Shown piece after piece: positions 48,415 to 59,419 of a DNA stretch of 64,000 nucleotides. The position numbers and the translations under genes were made by a program. Position 1 is the stretch's first letter. The number at the start of each line of letters is the position of its first letter. Origin of the DNA: Chlorobiota bacterium (lineage in GTDB: Bacteria > Bacteroidota > Ignavibacteria > Kapaibacteriales > NICIL-2). The notes under the pieces were generated by a model. That model worked only from the letters and a program-made list of their open reading frames with translations. It was not told where the DNA came from and searched no databases. The stretch lies in contig JAOAGY010000006.1 in assembly GCA_026415505.1 (NCBI GenBank), positions 1 to 64,000 on the forward strand. The letters are read 5' to 3'.

Positions 48415-51400
48415 CTACGGCACACGCCAGCCCAAACGGAACTCCCACTGCTTTTGCTGCCGGGAGAGACTCTGCCCAGGATTGGCAGTCGCCTGGAATT
48501 GCGCGACGAGATTGCGGAGCCATTCGATCCCGAGCGTGTTGCCGATCGACAGGTCGAGCGTGATCTGGCTGTTCTGCGCAAGGTCCGCCACCGAGCCGCC
48601 GACGGTAACGTTGGCGCCGAAGAGTTGCCCGGTCAGCATGATGCGCGCTTGCGAGAGACTGGTCACGTCGCTCGAACCGAAATCGATGTTGACGTTTTTG
48701 ATAACGCCGCCCTGGAGCGCGTTGGTCAAAAATGCGGAGATCGCTGCCGATCGCGCTGCGTTGACGCTTTGATCGATCGCACTGGCAGTGACAGCACCCC
48801 CAGTGCCACCGGTGAGTTCTTCCTGCGTTCGTCCGAAGAGCACCAGCAGCAGCGCATTGGTCATGATGCGCACCGAGTCGCCGCGAGTTCCGGGTGCTTC
48901 TTCGCCGTTGATTTCGTAGGTCATCCGCACACGCGGTTTGCTCTTGGTGCCCGTGATGAAGAGGATCACACGGTAGCGCTCGCGGCGATTGTCGCTGCCG
49001 ACCAGGCGCTCGCCGTCGTACACGGCACGAAGGTCCACTTCGGGATTGTCAATGGCGCCGGTGGTGAAGCGTAAGCGTCCGCTGGCAGTGAACGTGCTGT
49101 AGAACTTGTAGGTCGAGCTGGGATCGACCACGAGCGTTCCACGCAATTCGGTTCGACGCGTCCCATCGCGGACAAAACGCAAATACTCGGCACGGTTCTC
49201 CTGCTCGACGAATGCGACCAATTGCTCGACGCTCGAAAAATCCATCTTGACGCGCATTTGCCGGCGAATCTTGACGTCCACTGCTGTGTAGAGCCGCTCG
49301 GCGAAACCCGGCGTGATGCTCAGTCGCACCGGTGCGCTCGGTGTGCCGCTGCGTGGCGGCAGATCGCCGATCGTCGTATCGCTTCGGGGAACGATCTCGA
49401 CGGCGTCAGTGACGACGTAGCCTGCGCCCACTTTGCGGTAGGTAAAGCTCGACGTTTGCACCGTCACTGCTGTCGTCGGCGGGAAGGTAACGTCGGCATC
49501 CTCGATGCGCAGAAAGCCACCCAGATGCGGTCGCTCGATCGTGCCGCTCAGATGGAGTTGCCGAAGGCGATTGTCTTCTTCCGTCGAAATGACCACTCTG
49601 CCGTACATCGTGTTGTTGACCGCTGCGGTCGCATTGCTCATCACCAAAAAGCCGCGCTCGCCCGGAATCGTGATGGCGATGTCGAGTGCATCGGGTTGAA
49701 AATCGCGCAGCGTCACCGTTCCCGTGATACGCGCGGTTCCGCCGACCAAATCAGCCGGATCGTTGAACAGCTCGATCGGCTCCAGCCGAAGGACGTTGTC
49801 ATCGAGCACGATCACGCCCCGGCTGCGGTAGCGAATGTTGGTTGCCGCGACGAGAAACTCGCAATCGTCGTACTCGGCTTTGCCACGGAAGACGATCGAA
49901 CCCGGCAAGCTCCCCGTGATGCTCAGTTGCAAATCGGCGGTGCCGCGCATTTGCGACAGCGCCGGCAAAAACGGCTCGACGATCGCCAGCGACAGCTTGT
50001 GCGCCGTTGCGTAGATCGCGATCGGCTTGCGCTCCGATACCGAAACATGCAGCGGTGCCAGCGATACCGCAAGTGGCAACGATTCGATGCGCAGCTCGAA
50101 TGCTGTGCGCTCGCTGCCGTCAGCCTGCGAAACAAGAATCGCTGCGTTCCCCAAAAGCGTGCTACCGTCGTAGCTGAACGTGAAGCGATGGTCACCGATC
50201 GGCAGGTCGCCATAAGCAATGTCGCGCATGCTGCCGTAGAGCCAGATGCGCGGTCGTTGCCACTGCCCTTCGATGCCGATCGTGAGCGAATCGCTCGTTC
50301 CGGACACATGCTGCACCAGCTCGAAAGCGCCGAGTGCCGGAATCGCCGTCAAATCGCGCAGATCGAAGTTCCGCAGCACGATGCGCAGCGCTGCGATGCC
50401 GTCTGCGCCGAGCTGCCCGTCGAGATCGAGCGTTGCGTCGCTTTGCTCGTGGAAAAGCTGCACTCGATCGAGCACGTACCGCCCGCTGGGATCGAGTCGC
50501 ACCGATAGTGGCGAGCGCGCACACCACGAAAACGTCTCCGACAGCCCCGCACAGAGTCGTTCGACAGCGATGCCGACGCTGCCATCCGGCTCGGGTACGA
50601 TGGTCGCTGCCAGCGACAGCGGCATCGTGTTTTCCAGCCATGCAGTATCGGTCGCGATGTGGAGCCGCATGCCGTTCCACTGCCACTGGAGCGATGGACG
50701 CACGATGCGGAACGTGCCGACACGAAGGACGGAATCGACCGCCAATCGAATGTCCGCAGCGTCCACATGCGGTGTGCGATCGAGCGCGGAAAGTTCGAGC
50801 GCCACCGAGCCACGTGCCGGCATCGAAGCCAGGTAGAAACCGTCGGGCATCGAAACGATCAGTCGTTTGACGTCGAGCGAGTCGAAACGCGCACGGCTTC
50901 GATTGCCCGCAGCGGAAATTCTGCCGACGAGCGTCGCTTCCGCTTCGACGACCGTCGGCGCCAGCAGCGGCGCCAGCAGCGACAAGCTTTTCGCTCTGAC
51001 CGTCACTTCGGCGTCGATCGTATCGCGTGCCCCGATCATCGGCGCCAGCGGCGATTCGGCTTTCCCTTCGGCACGTGCCACGATGCGACGCATCAGCGTG
51101 TCCACAAGCTGAAGATGTCCCGACACGAAGCGTTCCAAGCCCGGCAACGTGTATCGTCCGACGATGCGCGCTTCGATTTGCGGCGACCGCACCTGAAGAA
51201 CACGGCTGCCGTCCGAATCGAAGTCGAACACCGCACCGAGTTCGAACGGGAAAACGGCGCGATCCTGGAACACGAGCTCGGCAATGTCTGCATCGAGTCG
51301 AACGCGCAGACTATCGAGCGTCGCACCGGTGCTTTCAAACTGAACACGCGCCGACAGCAACGCCGGCAATTGCGCGCTCCCCAGCATTCGATCGAGCGGC

Positions 51401-53022
51401 AAGTGCTCGCTTTCGACGAGAAACGTCGCTCGATGCGGAGCGGAAAATTCGAACGACCCGTGTGCCGAAAGCGTCGGTGTTCCGTCGGTGCCGTGCCGAT
51501 CGAGTGTCGCTGCCAGTGTATCGAGCACGAGTGCGCCGCGTTCGATGCGTGCGACGATTGTGGCATGCTCGACGCCGATGCGCTCGATCGAACTGCTGTC
51601 GAGCCGAACGCGAGCTGCGACCATCGCACGCTCGGGCGTCGTTCCACTACCGGTGACGGTGAAGACCGCATGAAGCGAGGTTTGCGGCAGCGTCGTATCG
51701 AACGACGCAAGATCGAGGGCGCTGGTTTTGCCTTCGATGTCGTAGCCGATCGTGCTGCCAGTCAGCGCCAGACGAGCGTTTCCCTCGATAGTCCCCGCCA
51801 TCGTGGCGACACTGCCACCGACGACGAGCGAATCGGTGCCCCCGCGGGCGATGATGCGTTCGATACGGCACTTTTCGAGCGCTGGTATCGCCGGCAATCG
51901 GAGCCAGCTTGCCAATCGGCGCACGTCGTTCCAGCGCATCTCGGAGCGCTCGATGTCGGCGCTCCACCGGAGGCGATCCGGGCTGCCGAGCGACACAGCG
52001 CGCCCGCTGCCGCGAATCACGGTCGAACCGCTGGCAAGCTGCGCGCGAGCGATGTGCACAGAATCCACCGTTCCTTCCACCTCGGCATCGAGCGTCACCG
52101 GCGCACCGATCGGCGCTTCGGCGGGAAGTACGTATCGTGCATCGTTCGGATCGAGAGCGACGCGGATGCGACCGCTAAGCGGCTGCGTCGGCTCGGTGTA
52201 CCGCACTGCGACACGTTCGAGCTCGACCTGCGACGAGGGGAACACCAGCGCCAGCATCGGCACGCGCAGCTCGGCGGTATCGGCTTCGACGGTGCCGAGC
52301 GCTCGACGCATCGCCCAACCGCTGCGCTCGTCGTACCACGAGAGCCGGTCGAATGCGATTGCGTAGCGTTGCTGGCGAAGGTGCGCAAGAACAGTCGCGC
52401 CGACTTCGACGTCGGACAAACGCAGGTGCAGCGGATCGAAGTGTCCGCTCGTATCGGCGACGCTGAGCGAATCCTCGACCGTGACGGAGCCGTTTCGAAT
52501 TGCAAACGACCGCACGTACACCAGCAGCGACGGCGGTTCCGATGGCGGCGATGTGTGCGGTCGGAGGATGTGCTCGACGTTCCAGGTGCTGTCGCGGCGG
52601 CGAGCGATGTGGATGCGCGGTGAATCCACGTGCAGTCGAGCGATTGAAACCGTGCGGAAAACGAGCGCTTCCGGTACGTACAGCAGCTCGACATGCGGAG
52701 CGGCGAAAACGGTATCGCCACCTGCGACAAGTGCGACCGAATCGAGCTCGATGCCGCGGAAGACATCGACACGCACGCTTCCGATCGTCAGTTCTGCCGC
52801 CAGCTCGTCGCGAAGTAGTTGCTGGAGAAACTCTGCAAGCCAGCGATTGAATACCGAGGTCTGCGCAAGCACAAAGAGCGCAATCCCCGCGAGTAACACC
52901 AGCGACCCGCTCGCAGCAATCGTCAATGCTGCCAGCCGAAGCAGCCGCCGTGCCGGTGGCAACCCGCCGGCAAAGCGCAGCGACAGCAGACCGTATCGGA
53001 AGCGGCGTTTCATCGGGTTCAT
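48415..53022 (-). CDS. TamB/AsmA-like translocation/assembly protein
   Basis: 1535 aa; N-terminal TM anchor, long beta-rich region, C-terminal DUF490-like (FLTNALQGGVIKNVNIDFGSSDVTSLSQARIMLTGQLFGANVTVGGSV). Confidence 0.85.
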   Translation of the reverse strand: MNPMKRRFRYGLLSLRFAGGLPPARRLLRLAALTIAASGSLVLLAGIALFVLAQTSVFNRWLAEFLQQLLRDELAAELTIGSVRVDVFRGIELDSVALVAGGDTVFAAPHVELLYVPEALVFRTVSIARLHVDSPRIHIARRRDSTWNVEHILRPHTSPPSEPPSLLVYVRSFAIRNGSVTVEDSLSVADTSGHFDPLHLRLSDVEVGATVLAHLRQQRYAIAFDRLSWYDERSGWAMRRALGTVEADTAELRVPMLALVFPSSQVELERVAVRYTEPTQPLSGRIRVALDPNDARYVLPAEAPIGAPVTLDAEVEGTVDSVHIARAQLASGSTVIRGSGRAVSLGSPDRLRWSADIERSEMRWNDVRRLASWLRLPAIPALEKCRIERIIARGGTDSLVVGGSVATMAGTIEGNARLALTGSTIGYDIEGKTSALDLASFDTTLPQTSLHAVFTVTGSGTTPERAMVAARVRLDSSSIERIGVEHATIVARIERGALVLDTLAATLDRHGTDGTPTLSAHGSFEFSAPHRATFLVESEHLPLDRMLGSAQLPALLSARVQFESTGATLDSLRVRLDADIAELVFQDRAVFPFELGAVFDFDSDGSRVLQVRSPQIEARIVGRYTLPGLERFVSGHLQLVDTLMRRIVARAEGKAESPLAPMIGARDTIDAEVTVRAKSLSLLAPLLAPTVVEAEATLVGRISAAGNRSRARFDSLDVKRLIVSMPDGFYLASMPARGSVALELSALDRTPHVDAADIRLAVDSVLRVGTFRIVRPSLQWQWNGMRLHIATDTAWLENTMPLSLAATIVPEPDGSVGIAVERLCAGLSETFSWCARSPLSVRLDPSGRYVLDRVQLFHEQSDATLDLDGQLGADGIAALRIVLRNFDLRDLTAIPALGAFELVQHVSGTSDSLTIGIEGQWQRPRIWLYGSMRDIAYGDLPIGDHRFTFSYDGSTLLGNAAILVSQADGSERTAFELRIESLPLAVSLAPLHVSVSERKPIAIYATAHKLSLAIVEPFLPALSQMRGTADLQLSITGSLPGSIVFRGKAEYDDCEFLVAATNIRYRSRGVIVLDDNVLRLEPIELFNDPADLVGGTARITGTVTLRDFQPDALDIAITIPGERGFLVMSNATAAVNNTMYGRVVISTEEDNRLRQLHLSGTIERPHLGGFLRIEDADVTFPPTTAVTVQTSSFTYRKVGAGYVVTDAVEIVPRSDTTIGDLPPRSGTPSAPVRLSITPGFAERLYTAVDVKIRRQMRVKMDFSSVEQLVAFVEQENRAEYLRFVRDGTRRTELRGTLVVDPSSTYKFYSTFTASGRLRFTTGAIDNPEVDLRAVYDGERLVGSDNRRERYRVILFITGTKSKPRVRMTYEINGEEAPGTRGDSVRIMTNALLLVLFGRTQEELTGGTGGAVTASAIDQSVNAARSAAISAFLTNALQGGVIKNVNIDFGSSDVTSLSQARIMLTGQLFGANVTVGGSVADLAQNSQITLDLSIGNTLGIEWLRNLVAQFQATANPGQSLSRQQKQWEFRLGWRVP

Positions 53023-53094
53023 AGACGTTGCAACTTACCACATCGGCGCGCGAAGCTCCCGTATCTTTGCGCCTCGAGTCACTCGACATGCAGC

Positions 53095-55275
53095 ATGAGC
53101 CGACAGTACCTAATCACCGCAGCGCTGCCATACGCCAACGGATACCTTCATCTCGGTCACATCGCCGGCGCGTATCTGCCCGCTGATCTCTATGCACGCT
53201 ACCTGCGCTTGGCAGGAGAGCGCGTCCTTTTCGTGTGCGGCTCCGACGAACACGGTGTGGCGATCACCATTCGCGCCGAACAAGAAGGCAAAACACCGCA
53301 AGAAATCGTCGATCACTACCACGCCGCCAATGCTGCAGCGTTCGCCGAACTGGGGATGACGTTCGACGTCTATGGGCGCACGTCCAGTCCCGATCATCAC
53401 CGCGTCGCGCAAGAGTGGTTCTTGGAGTTCTACCGTCGTGGTTTGCTCGACGAGCGCCAGGAGCTGCAGTTCTACGACGAGGAGGCGAAAATGTTTTTGC
53501 CCGATCGCTACGTCGAGGGAACGTGTCCGAACTGCGGCTACGATCGCGCGCGCGGCGATCAGTGCGAACAATGCGGCGCGTACTACGACCAGCTCGCATT
53601 GAAAAATCCGCGTTCGCTGGTCAGCGGCAAGCCGCCCGCGGTGCGCCCGACGACGCATTGGTACTTCCGCCTGAGCCGTTTCCAGGAGGCGCTCGAACGT
53701 TACATTGCCGAGCATGAGCGCCAGTGGAAAGACAACGTCGTCCAGCAAGCGCGCGCCTGGCTCAAACAAGGCTTGGGCGATCGCGCCATCACGCGCGATC
53801 TTCGGTGGGGCGTTCCGGTGCCGCTGCCGGATGCCGACGGCAAAGTGCTCTACGTCTGGTTCGAAGCGCTGCTCGGCTACATCAGCGCAACGCAGCTCTG
53901 GGCGCGCCAGCGCGGCACACCCGACGCATGGCACCAGTGGTGGTTGCAGTCGGACGACCGAGACACCTACTACGCCGCGTTCATCGGCAAGGACAACATC
54001 GTCTTCCACACGCTCATGTTTCCCGCCATGCTCATGGCACGTGGCGGATACATCCTGCCGGCGAACGTTCCCGCCAACGAGTTTTTGAATCTCGAAGGGC
54101 AGAAGTTTTCCAAGTCGCGCAATTGGAGCATCGATCTGCGCGATGCATTGGCGGACTTTCCTCACCCGCATCATCGGGATGCATTGCGCTATGCGTTGGC
54201 GATGAACCTGCCGGAAACGCGCGACGCCGATTTTACCTGGAGCGATTTCCAAGCACGCACCAACAACGAACTGGCAGCGATCGTAGGCAACTATGCCAAC
54301 CGCGTGCTGGCGTTTATCGTGCGGAATTTCGACGGGCGCGTGCCGATGCTCGACGCTGCCGATGCCGACATGCCCGAACGGTGGCGCCGAGTGGTCGCCG
54401 ATGCCGTTGCTGCTGCGCCGGAGGAGCGTGCCCGCGTTCTCTCTGCCGCTGCCGATCGTTTTTCCGCCGAAGAGCGTGCAATGATTGCAGCGCTCGTCAC
54501 CGGTGCCGACGCAGTTGCCGCCAATTACCGCGCCTTTCGCTTCCGCGATGCCGTCAGCGAAACCATCGCCATTGCGCGCGCTGCCAACAAGTTCTTCAAC
54601 GATGCCGCACCGTGGAAGTCGCTCACCGAGGACCCCGCCCGCTGCGCACGCACGCTCTACACCTGCCTTCAAGTGTTGCGCGCCATCGGCGTGGCGATTG
54701 CACCGGTAGCGCCCAATCTCGGCGAGCGTATTCAGCGACTCTGCGGCGCCGAGCATCCAGCCACCGGCGCTGCCAGCGACGGCGAGGCTGGCGACAACGT
54801 CTGGGCGACGATCCCGCTGCCGACGATCGAACAAGGTACGCCGGTCGGTCCAGCCGAACGTCTCGTCGAGCAAATCACCGACGAGCAAATCGCCGCCGAG
54901 CGAGCAAAGCTCGGCACCGTTGCAGCCCCGACCCCTGCTCCGACCGACGAAAGTCGCATCACGATCGAAGAATTCGGTCGCATCGAGCTTCGCACGGCAC
55001 GCATCCTTTCCGCCGAGCGTGTGCCGAAATCGCAAAAGCTCGTCAAACTCATCGTCGATCTCGGCACCGAGCAACGGCAAATCGTCGCCGGTATCGGCAA
55101 GCACTATGCGCCGGAAGAGCTGGTCGGACTCGACATCGTCGTCGTCGCCAACCTGCAGCCTGCGAGTTTGATGGGTGTCGAATCGCAAGGCATGTTGCTG
55201 GCTGCAAACAGTGGCGAGCAACTCGTTCTCGTCTCGCCGCGCGGGCAGGTGCCGCCAGGCTCGGTGGTGCGATAG
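53095..55275 (+). CDS. metG: Methionyl-tRNA synthetase with C-terminal EMAP-like tRNA-binding domain
   Basis: LITAALPYANGYLHLGHIAGAYLPADLYARY; zinc motif CPNCGYDRARGDQCEQCG; KFSKSRNWSID; TATCTTTG box at 53062-53069. Confidence 0.96.
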   Translation: MSRQYLITAALPYANGYLHLGHIAGAYLPADLYARYLRLAGERVLFVCGSDEHGVAITIRAEQEGKTPQEIVDHYHAANAAAFAELGMTFDVYGRTSSPDHHRVAQEWFLEFYRRGLLDERQELQFYDEEAKMFLPDRYVEGTCPNCGYDRARGDQCEQCGAYYDQLALKNPRSLVSGKPPAVRPTTHWYFRLSRFQEALERYIAEHERQWKDNVVQQARAWLKQGLGDRAITRDLRWGVPVPLPDADGKVLYVWFEALLGYISATQLWARQRGTPDAWHQWWLQSDDRDTYYAAFIGKDNIVFHTLMFPAMLMARGGYILPANVPANEFLNLEGQKFSKSRNWSIDLRDALADFPHPHHRDALRYALAMNLPETRDADFTWSDFQARTNNELAAIVGNYANRVLAFIVRNFDGRVPMLDAADADMPERWRRVVADAVAAAPEERARVLSAAADRFSAEERAMIAALVTGADAVAANYRAFRFRDAVSETIAIARAANKFFNDAAPWKSLTEDPARCARTLYTCLQVLRAIGVAIAPVAPNLGERIQRLCGAEHPATGAASDGEAGDNVWATIPLPTIEQGTPVGPAERLVEQITDEQIAAERAKLGTVAAPTPAPTDESRITIEEFGRIELRTARILSAERVPKSQKLVKLIVDLGTEQRQIVAGIGKHYAPEELVGLDIVVVANLQPASLMGVESQGMLLAANSGEQLVLVSPRGQVPPGSVVR

Positions 55276-55310
55276 TAAATTCGCTCCCGGTCGAACTGTT
55301 TCCGAACGCA

Positions 55311-56252
55311 ATGCTGCGGTACATCGTCGGTCGTCTCGGCTACACCGTGCTGATGCTGCTGGGCGTGGTAACGGTGTCGTTTTTCCTGGTGCGTGCCATT
55401 CCGGGCGATCCGGCGCGTGTCATGCTTGGTCAACGCGCCGACGAAGCCACGTTGGCAGCGCTGCGCCAGCAGTACGGATTCGACAAGCCGCTCTACGTGC
55501 AGTACTGGCGATACCTCGAACGATTGGCAGTGGGCGATTGGGGACGCTCGATCGCATCGAACCGACCGGTGCTCGAAGTCATCGCCGACCGCTTGCCTGC
55601 GACAGCGCTGCTGGCATCGGTTGCGATGGCGATCGCAACGGTGCTCGGAATCGTGCTGGGGGTCGTGTCGGCACTCAAAGCCAACACCTGGCTCGACAGC
55701 GCCACGATGGCACTGGCACAGTTCGGCATTTCGCTGCCCTCGATCGTGATGGCGATATTCCTGGCAGTGCTCTTCGGCGAAATTTTGCCGTGGTTCCCGA
55801 TCGCCGGCTACGTCGATCGCGGCATCGAGTACTTGGTGCTGCCCGCAGTGACGCTCGGCATCCGTCCGCTGGCGATCATCGCACGTGTGACGCGATCGAG
55901 CATGCTCGACGTGCTCGGTCAGGATTACATCCGCACTGCGCACGCGAAAGGATTGCCGTACTGGCGCGTGATGCTGCTGCATGCGCTCCGCAATGCGCTC
56001 AATCCCGTCGTGACGACCGTCGGCACGTGGTTCGCCGGATTGCTCGCCGGTGCGTACTTCGTCGAGTACATCTTCAACTGGCCCGGAATCGGAAGTGCCG
56101 CATTCGACGCGATCACCAAACTCGATTATCCGCTCATTCAGGGAACGGTACTGCTGACGGCGATCGTTTTCGTCGTCGTCAACTTTTTCTCGGACGTCCT
56201 CTATGCGCTGCTCGATCCGCGAGTAGAACTGGCGACGGCACAGCAACCATGA
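55311..56252 (+). CDS. ABC transporter permease (DppB/OppB type)
   Basis: MLRYIVGRLGYTVLMLLGVVTVSFFLVRAIPGDPARVMLG; EYIFNWPGIGSAAFDAI. Confidence 0.93.
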   Translation: MLRYIVGRLGYTVLMLLGVVTVSFFLVRAIPGDPARVMLGQRADEATLAALRQQYGFDKPLYVQYWRYLERLAVGDWGRSIASNRPVLEVIADRLPATALLASVAMAIATVLGIVLGVVSALKANTWLDSATMALAQFGISLPSIVMAIFLAVLFGEILPWFPIAGYVDRGIEYLVLPAVTLGIRPLAIIARVTRSSMLDVLGQDYIRTAHAKGLPYWRVMLLHALRNALNPVVTTVGTWFAGLLAGAYFVEYIFNWPGIGSAAFDAITKLDYPLIQGTVLLTAIVFVVVNFFSDVLYALLDPRVELATAQQP

Positions 56253-56902
56253 AAGGCGGATTGATCGCAACGATGCTGGTGCTGGCGCTGGGCTGCCAGG
56301 CTCGCGATCGCGTGGCGCCGAAGCCGATTGACTCACGATCGAACATCGAAACAATGGCAAACGATTCGCTCCAACAGGCAACGTTCGGTGCCGGATGCTT
56401 TTGGTGCACCGAGGCGATCTTTTCGCGACTCGACGGCGTCGTTTCGGTCGTCCCGGGCTACAGCGGCGGCACGACGCCGAATCCCACCTACGAAGAGGTT
56501 TGCACTGGCACGACCGGTCACGCCGAAGTGTGCCAGATCACGTTCGATCCTCGCCGCATCAGCTACGACGAGCTTCTCGAGGTGTTCTGGAAAACGCACG
56601 ATCCGACTACACCGAACCGACAGGGCAACGACGTCGGCACGCAGTACCGCTCGGTGATTTTCTACCACGACGAGCACCAACGCCAGCGCGCCGAGTACTA
56701 CAAGCGTAAGCTCGACGAAAGCGGCATTTTTCCGGCGCCGATCGTCACCGAGATCGTTCCGTTCGAGCGCTTCTATCCTGCCGAAGAATACCACCACCGC
56801 TACTTCGAGCGCAATCCGACGAAAGCGTACTGCGCGTTGGTCATCCGACCGAAGATCGAAAAGTTCGAGCAGGTTTTCCGCGACAAGCTTCGCGCGCGAT
56901 GA
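56249..56902 (+). CDS. msrA: Peptide-methionine (S)-S-oxide reductase, lipoprotein-type N-terminus
   Basis: ATFGAGCFWCTEAIFSRLDGVVSVVPGYSGG; signal with LALGCQ; ATGA overlap with the permease. Confidence 0.93.
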   Translation: MKGGLIATMLVLALGCQARDRVAPKPIDSRSNIETMANDSLQQATFGAGCFWCTEAIFSRLDGVVSVVPGYSGGTTPNPTYEEVCTGTTGHAEVCQITFDPRRISYDELLEVFWKTHDPTTPNRQGNDVGTQYRSVIFYHDEHQRQRAEYYKRKLDESGIFPAPIVTEIVPFERFYPAEEYHHRYFERNPTKAYCALVIRPKIEKFEQVFRDKLRAR

Positions 56903-57279
56903 GCGACAAGCGACAACGAAAAAAGCAATTTCTGCGGACGCCGAGCTATCCCGGCGGCACGAAAGCACTGGCGGAGTTCATCCAGCGGAATTTGCGCTAT
57001 CCGACCGAAGCACTGGCGCGGCGCGTCGAGGGGGACGTTCACGTCGCCTTCGAGGTGGACGAAGAGGGCGTCGTGCACCGCGCGCGCATCGTGCGCGGCA
57101 TCGGCGCCGGATGCGACGAAGAAGCGCTGCGGCTGGTCTCGATGCTGCGGTACAAACCGGTGCGCAATCGCGGTGTGAAAGTGACCTCGCACATGGACCT
57201 GGTCATTCACTTTCGCTTGCCGCAGGCGCAGCCGGTGCAGATCGTCTATCACTACCGCTCGTCGGGCGACTCATCATGA
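56899..57279 (+). CDS. TonB C-terminal domain protein
   Basis: [43 protein letters not shown]. Confidence 0.85.
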   Translation: MSDKRQRKKQFLRTPSYPGGTKALAEFIQRNLRYPTEALARRVEGDVHVAFEVDEEGVVHRARIVRGIGAGCDEEALRLVSMLRYKPVRNRGVKVTSHMDLVIHFRLPQAQPVQIVYHYRSSGDSS

Positions 57280-58234
57280 GCGCAATGGATGCGACCCACA
57301 CGATGTCCTGCGCCGAACATCCGCGCGACAGGTCGCAGTACGGCTTTGCCAAACCTTGCACGATCGGTCCGAGCGCGACAGCGCCAGCGAGTCGCTCGGT
57401 GAGTTTGTAGGCAATGTTGCCGGCATCGAGATCGGGGAAAATCAGCACCGTTGCTCGACCAGCCACTGGCGAGCCAGGAGCTTTGCGCGCAGCGACGTCC
57501 GGAACGAGCGCTGCGTCGCCTTGCAACTCGCCGTCGCACGTCAGCTCGGGTGCTCGCTCGCGTGCAATCGCCACGGCGCGCTGCACTTTCTCGACGCGTG
57601 GATGCGACGCACTGCCTTTGGTCGAAAACGACAGGAACGCCACGCGTGGCTCTTCGCCCATGATGCGGCGGTAGTTGTCGCTCGTGGCGAGAGCGATCTC
57701 GGCGAGTTGTTCCGGCGTCGGATCGGGGACGACCCCGCAATCGGCGTAGAACAGCGCGCGATCGGCGAGCACCATCACGAAAAAGCTGCTGGCGATCGAG
57801 ATGCCCGGTGCCAGTCCGACCGTCGCAAGTGCCGCGCGGAGCACGTCGCTGGTGGTCGAAAGCGAACCAGCGACGACGGTATCCACCTCGCCTCGCAAAA
57901 GCATCAGACCGGCAGCGTACAACGGATTGTGCATCCGCTGGAGGGCATGCCGGCGATCGGGCACTTTGGGCGATCGCAAGCGGAGGTAGTCGTCGGCGAG
58001 TGCGTCGGCGATCGTCGCAGGATCGGTGATTGCGATGCCCGAGGCGCGATCGGCGACTTCCGCAATCGCCGCCGCAGTGCCGACGAGCACCGGCTCAGCG
58101 ATACCGCGCGCGGCGATGATGCGCGCTGCCTCGATCGTGCGCGGATCGGTCGCGTCGGGAAACGCGATGCGTCCGCCGATGGCTGCAGCGCGCTGTTCGA
58201 GCGTAGCCAGGAAACGGCGCTGAAAATCGGTCAT
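57203..58234 (-). CDS. pta: Phosphate acetyltransferase
   Basis: [69 protein letters not shown]. Confidence 0.93.
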   Translation of the reverse strand: MTDFQRRFLATLEQRAAAIGGRIAFPDATDPRTIEAARIIAARGIAEPVLVGTAAAIAEVADRASGIAITDPATIADALADDYLRLRSPKVPDRRHALQRMHNPLYAAGLMLLRGEVDTVVAGSLSTTSDVLRAALATVGLAPGISIASSFFVMVLADRALFYADCGVVPDPTPEQLAEIALATSDNYRRIMGEEPRVAFLSFSTKGSASHPRVEKVQRAVAIARERAPELTCDGELQGDAALVPDVAARKAPGSPVAGRATVLIFPDLDAGNIAYKLTERLAGAVALGPIVQGLAKPYCDLSRGCSAQDIVWVASIALMMSRPTSGSDRRSAPAAPAASESE

Positions 58235-58363
58235 CGTCAGTGGTGCGTTGTGAGCCGATGCAAAAATCCGTAGAAGTACGGATTGAGCCACGTTCGGCAT
58301 TCTGGTTAGTTTGCCGTCGTGTGAGGGTACAAGACGTTCGATGAGGGGGCTCTACTCCGGGAT

Positions 58364-58406
58364 AGGTCGGGGCGTGCGGCACAAGCCGTGCGCCCTCGAC
58401 TTTTTT
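58364..58406 (+). terminator. Orphan intrinsic terminator in the intergenic region between divergent genes
   Basis: GTCGGGGCGTGCGGC-ACAA-GCCGTGCGCCC(T)CGAC-TTTTTT. Confidence 0.75.
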
Positions 58407-58447
58407 GGGGATGCCGTAATTTTTCCGCCGACACCGTCGCACGGATT

Positions 58448-59419
58448 ATGGACACGCTTTCGACCTATCGCCGATTGCATCGCACGACGCTCGCGCAAGG
58501 AGCGGTGTTCGCGTTGCTGGCGCTCATCGGTGCCGTCGCGTTTTTCGAGCTGATCGCCTTGCCGCTGTTGGATGTCGTCTTTCGCGACTGGCTCGGTGCA
58601 GAGGTTCGCCGCGTCAACCGCTGGTTCGAATGGATGCTCGTCGTCGCAGGCAACGGCGAGCAGCTCTACCGAGAGACCGAAGCGAAGGTGTATCTGTTCA
58701 ATCCGATGCTCTCGCTGCTGCCGATCGTTGCAGCAGTGGGCTTTCTGATAGCGATGATCGCCAGTGCGCTGCTACCGCGCCGGCTGGGACTGGTTCGCAA
58801 AAACCTCGAACGCGAAATCGCGCAGGCATTGCATCGAGTAGCGCATCGCATTGCCGGCGATGCAAGCAGTAGCGACGAACTCGCCGTGCTGCGCGCACGG
58901 ATCGAGTCCGCCACTGCCGAACAGCTCTACGCACTCGAGGACGAATTCGGGATTGCTCACGACGAACTGTTGCTGCTCCAACGTGCGCTCCAATGGTCGC
59001 GCGGCGGCATCGGACGGCTCCTCTACCTCGGTGCAGCGCTGCGATTGTACATGCGTAACCATTTCACGGTCGAATACGAGCAAGCAGTGCTGGGCAGCAT
59101 CTACGTCGGTGCAGCGGTGCTCATCATCATCATCGGTTTGCGCGGCTTGCAGTTCATCCCGAAAGAGCGCCCGTCGCTGGTGCTCTTTGCCATCGCGCTG
59201 GAATTCGTGCTCTTGATCGCGTATGCAGCGACGTTGATGTTCTCGCGTCCGGAAGAAAGCGATCGCCCGCCGACGACCGAACTGGGCGGTTTGATGGGAG
59301 CCATCGGCACTCCGAGTGGTCCGCTGGCATCGGTCGAGTATGCCGAAAAATTACTGCGGATGTTCATTGCGCTGCCGCCGCCCGGTCGCGATCGTTCCAG
59401 CCACGAGCAATCGCGCTGA
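58448..59419 (+). CDS. Membrane protein, unknown function
   Basis: About four hydrophobic segments; MDTLSTYRRLHRTTLAQGAVFALLALIGAVAFFELIALPLL. Confidence 0.7.
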   Translation: MDTLSTYRRLHRTTLAQGAVFALLALIGAVAFFELIALPLLDVVFRDWLGAEVRRVNRWFEWMLVVAGNGEQLYRETEAKVYLFNPMLSLLPIVAAVGFLIAMIASALLPRRLGLVRKNLEREIAQALHRVAHRIAGDASSSDELAVLRARIESATAEQLYALEDEFGIAHDELLLLQRALQWSRGGIGRLLYLGAALRLYMRNHFTVEYEQAVLGSIYVGAAVLIIIIGLRGLQFIPKERPSLVLFAIALEFVLLIAYAATLMFSRPEESDRPPTTELGGLMGAIGTPSGPLASVEYAEKLLRMFIALPPPGRDRSSHEQSR

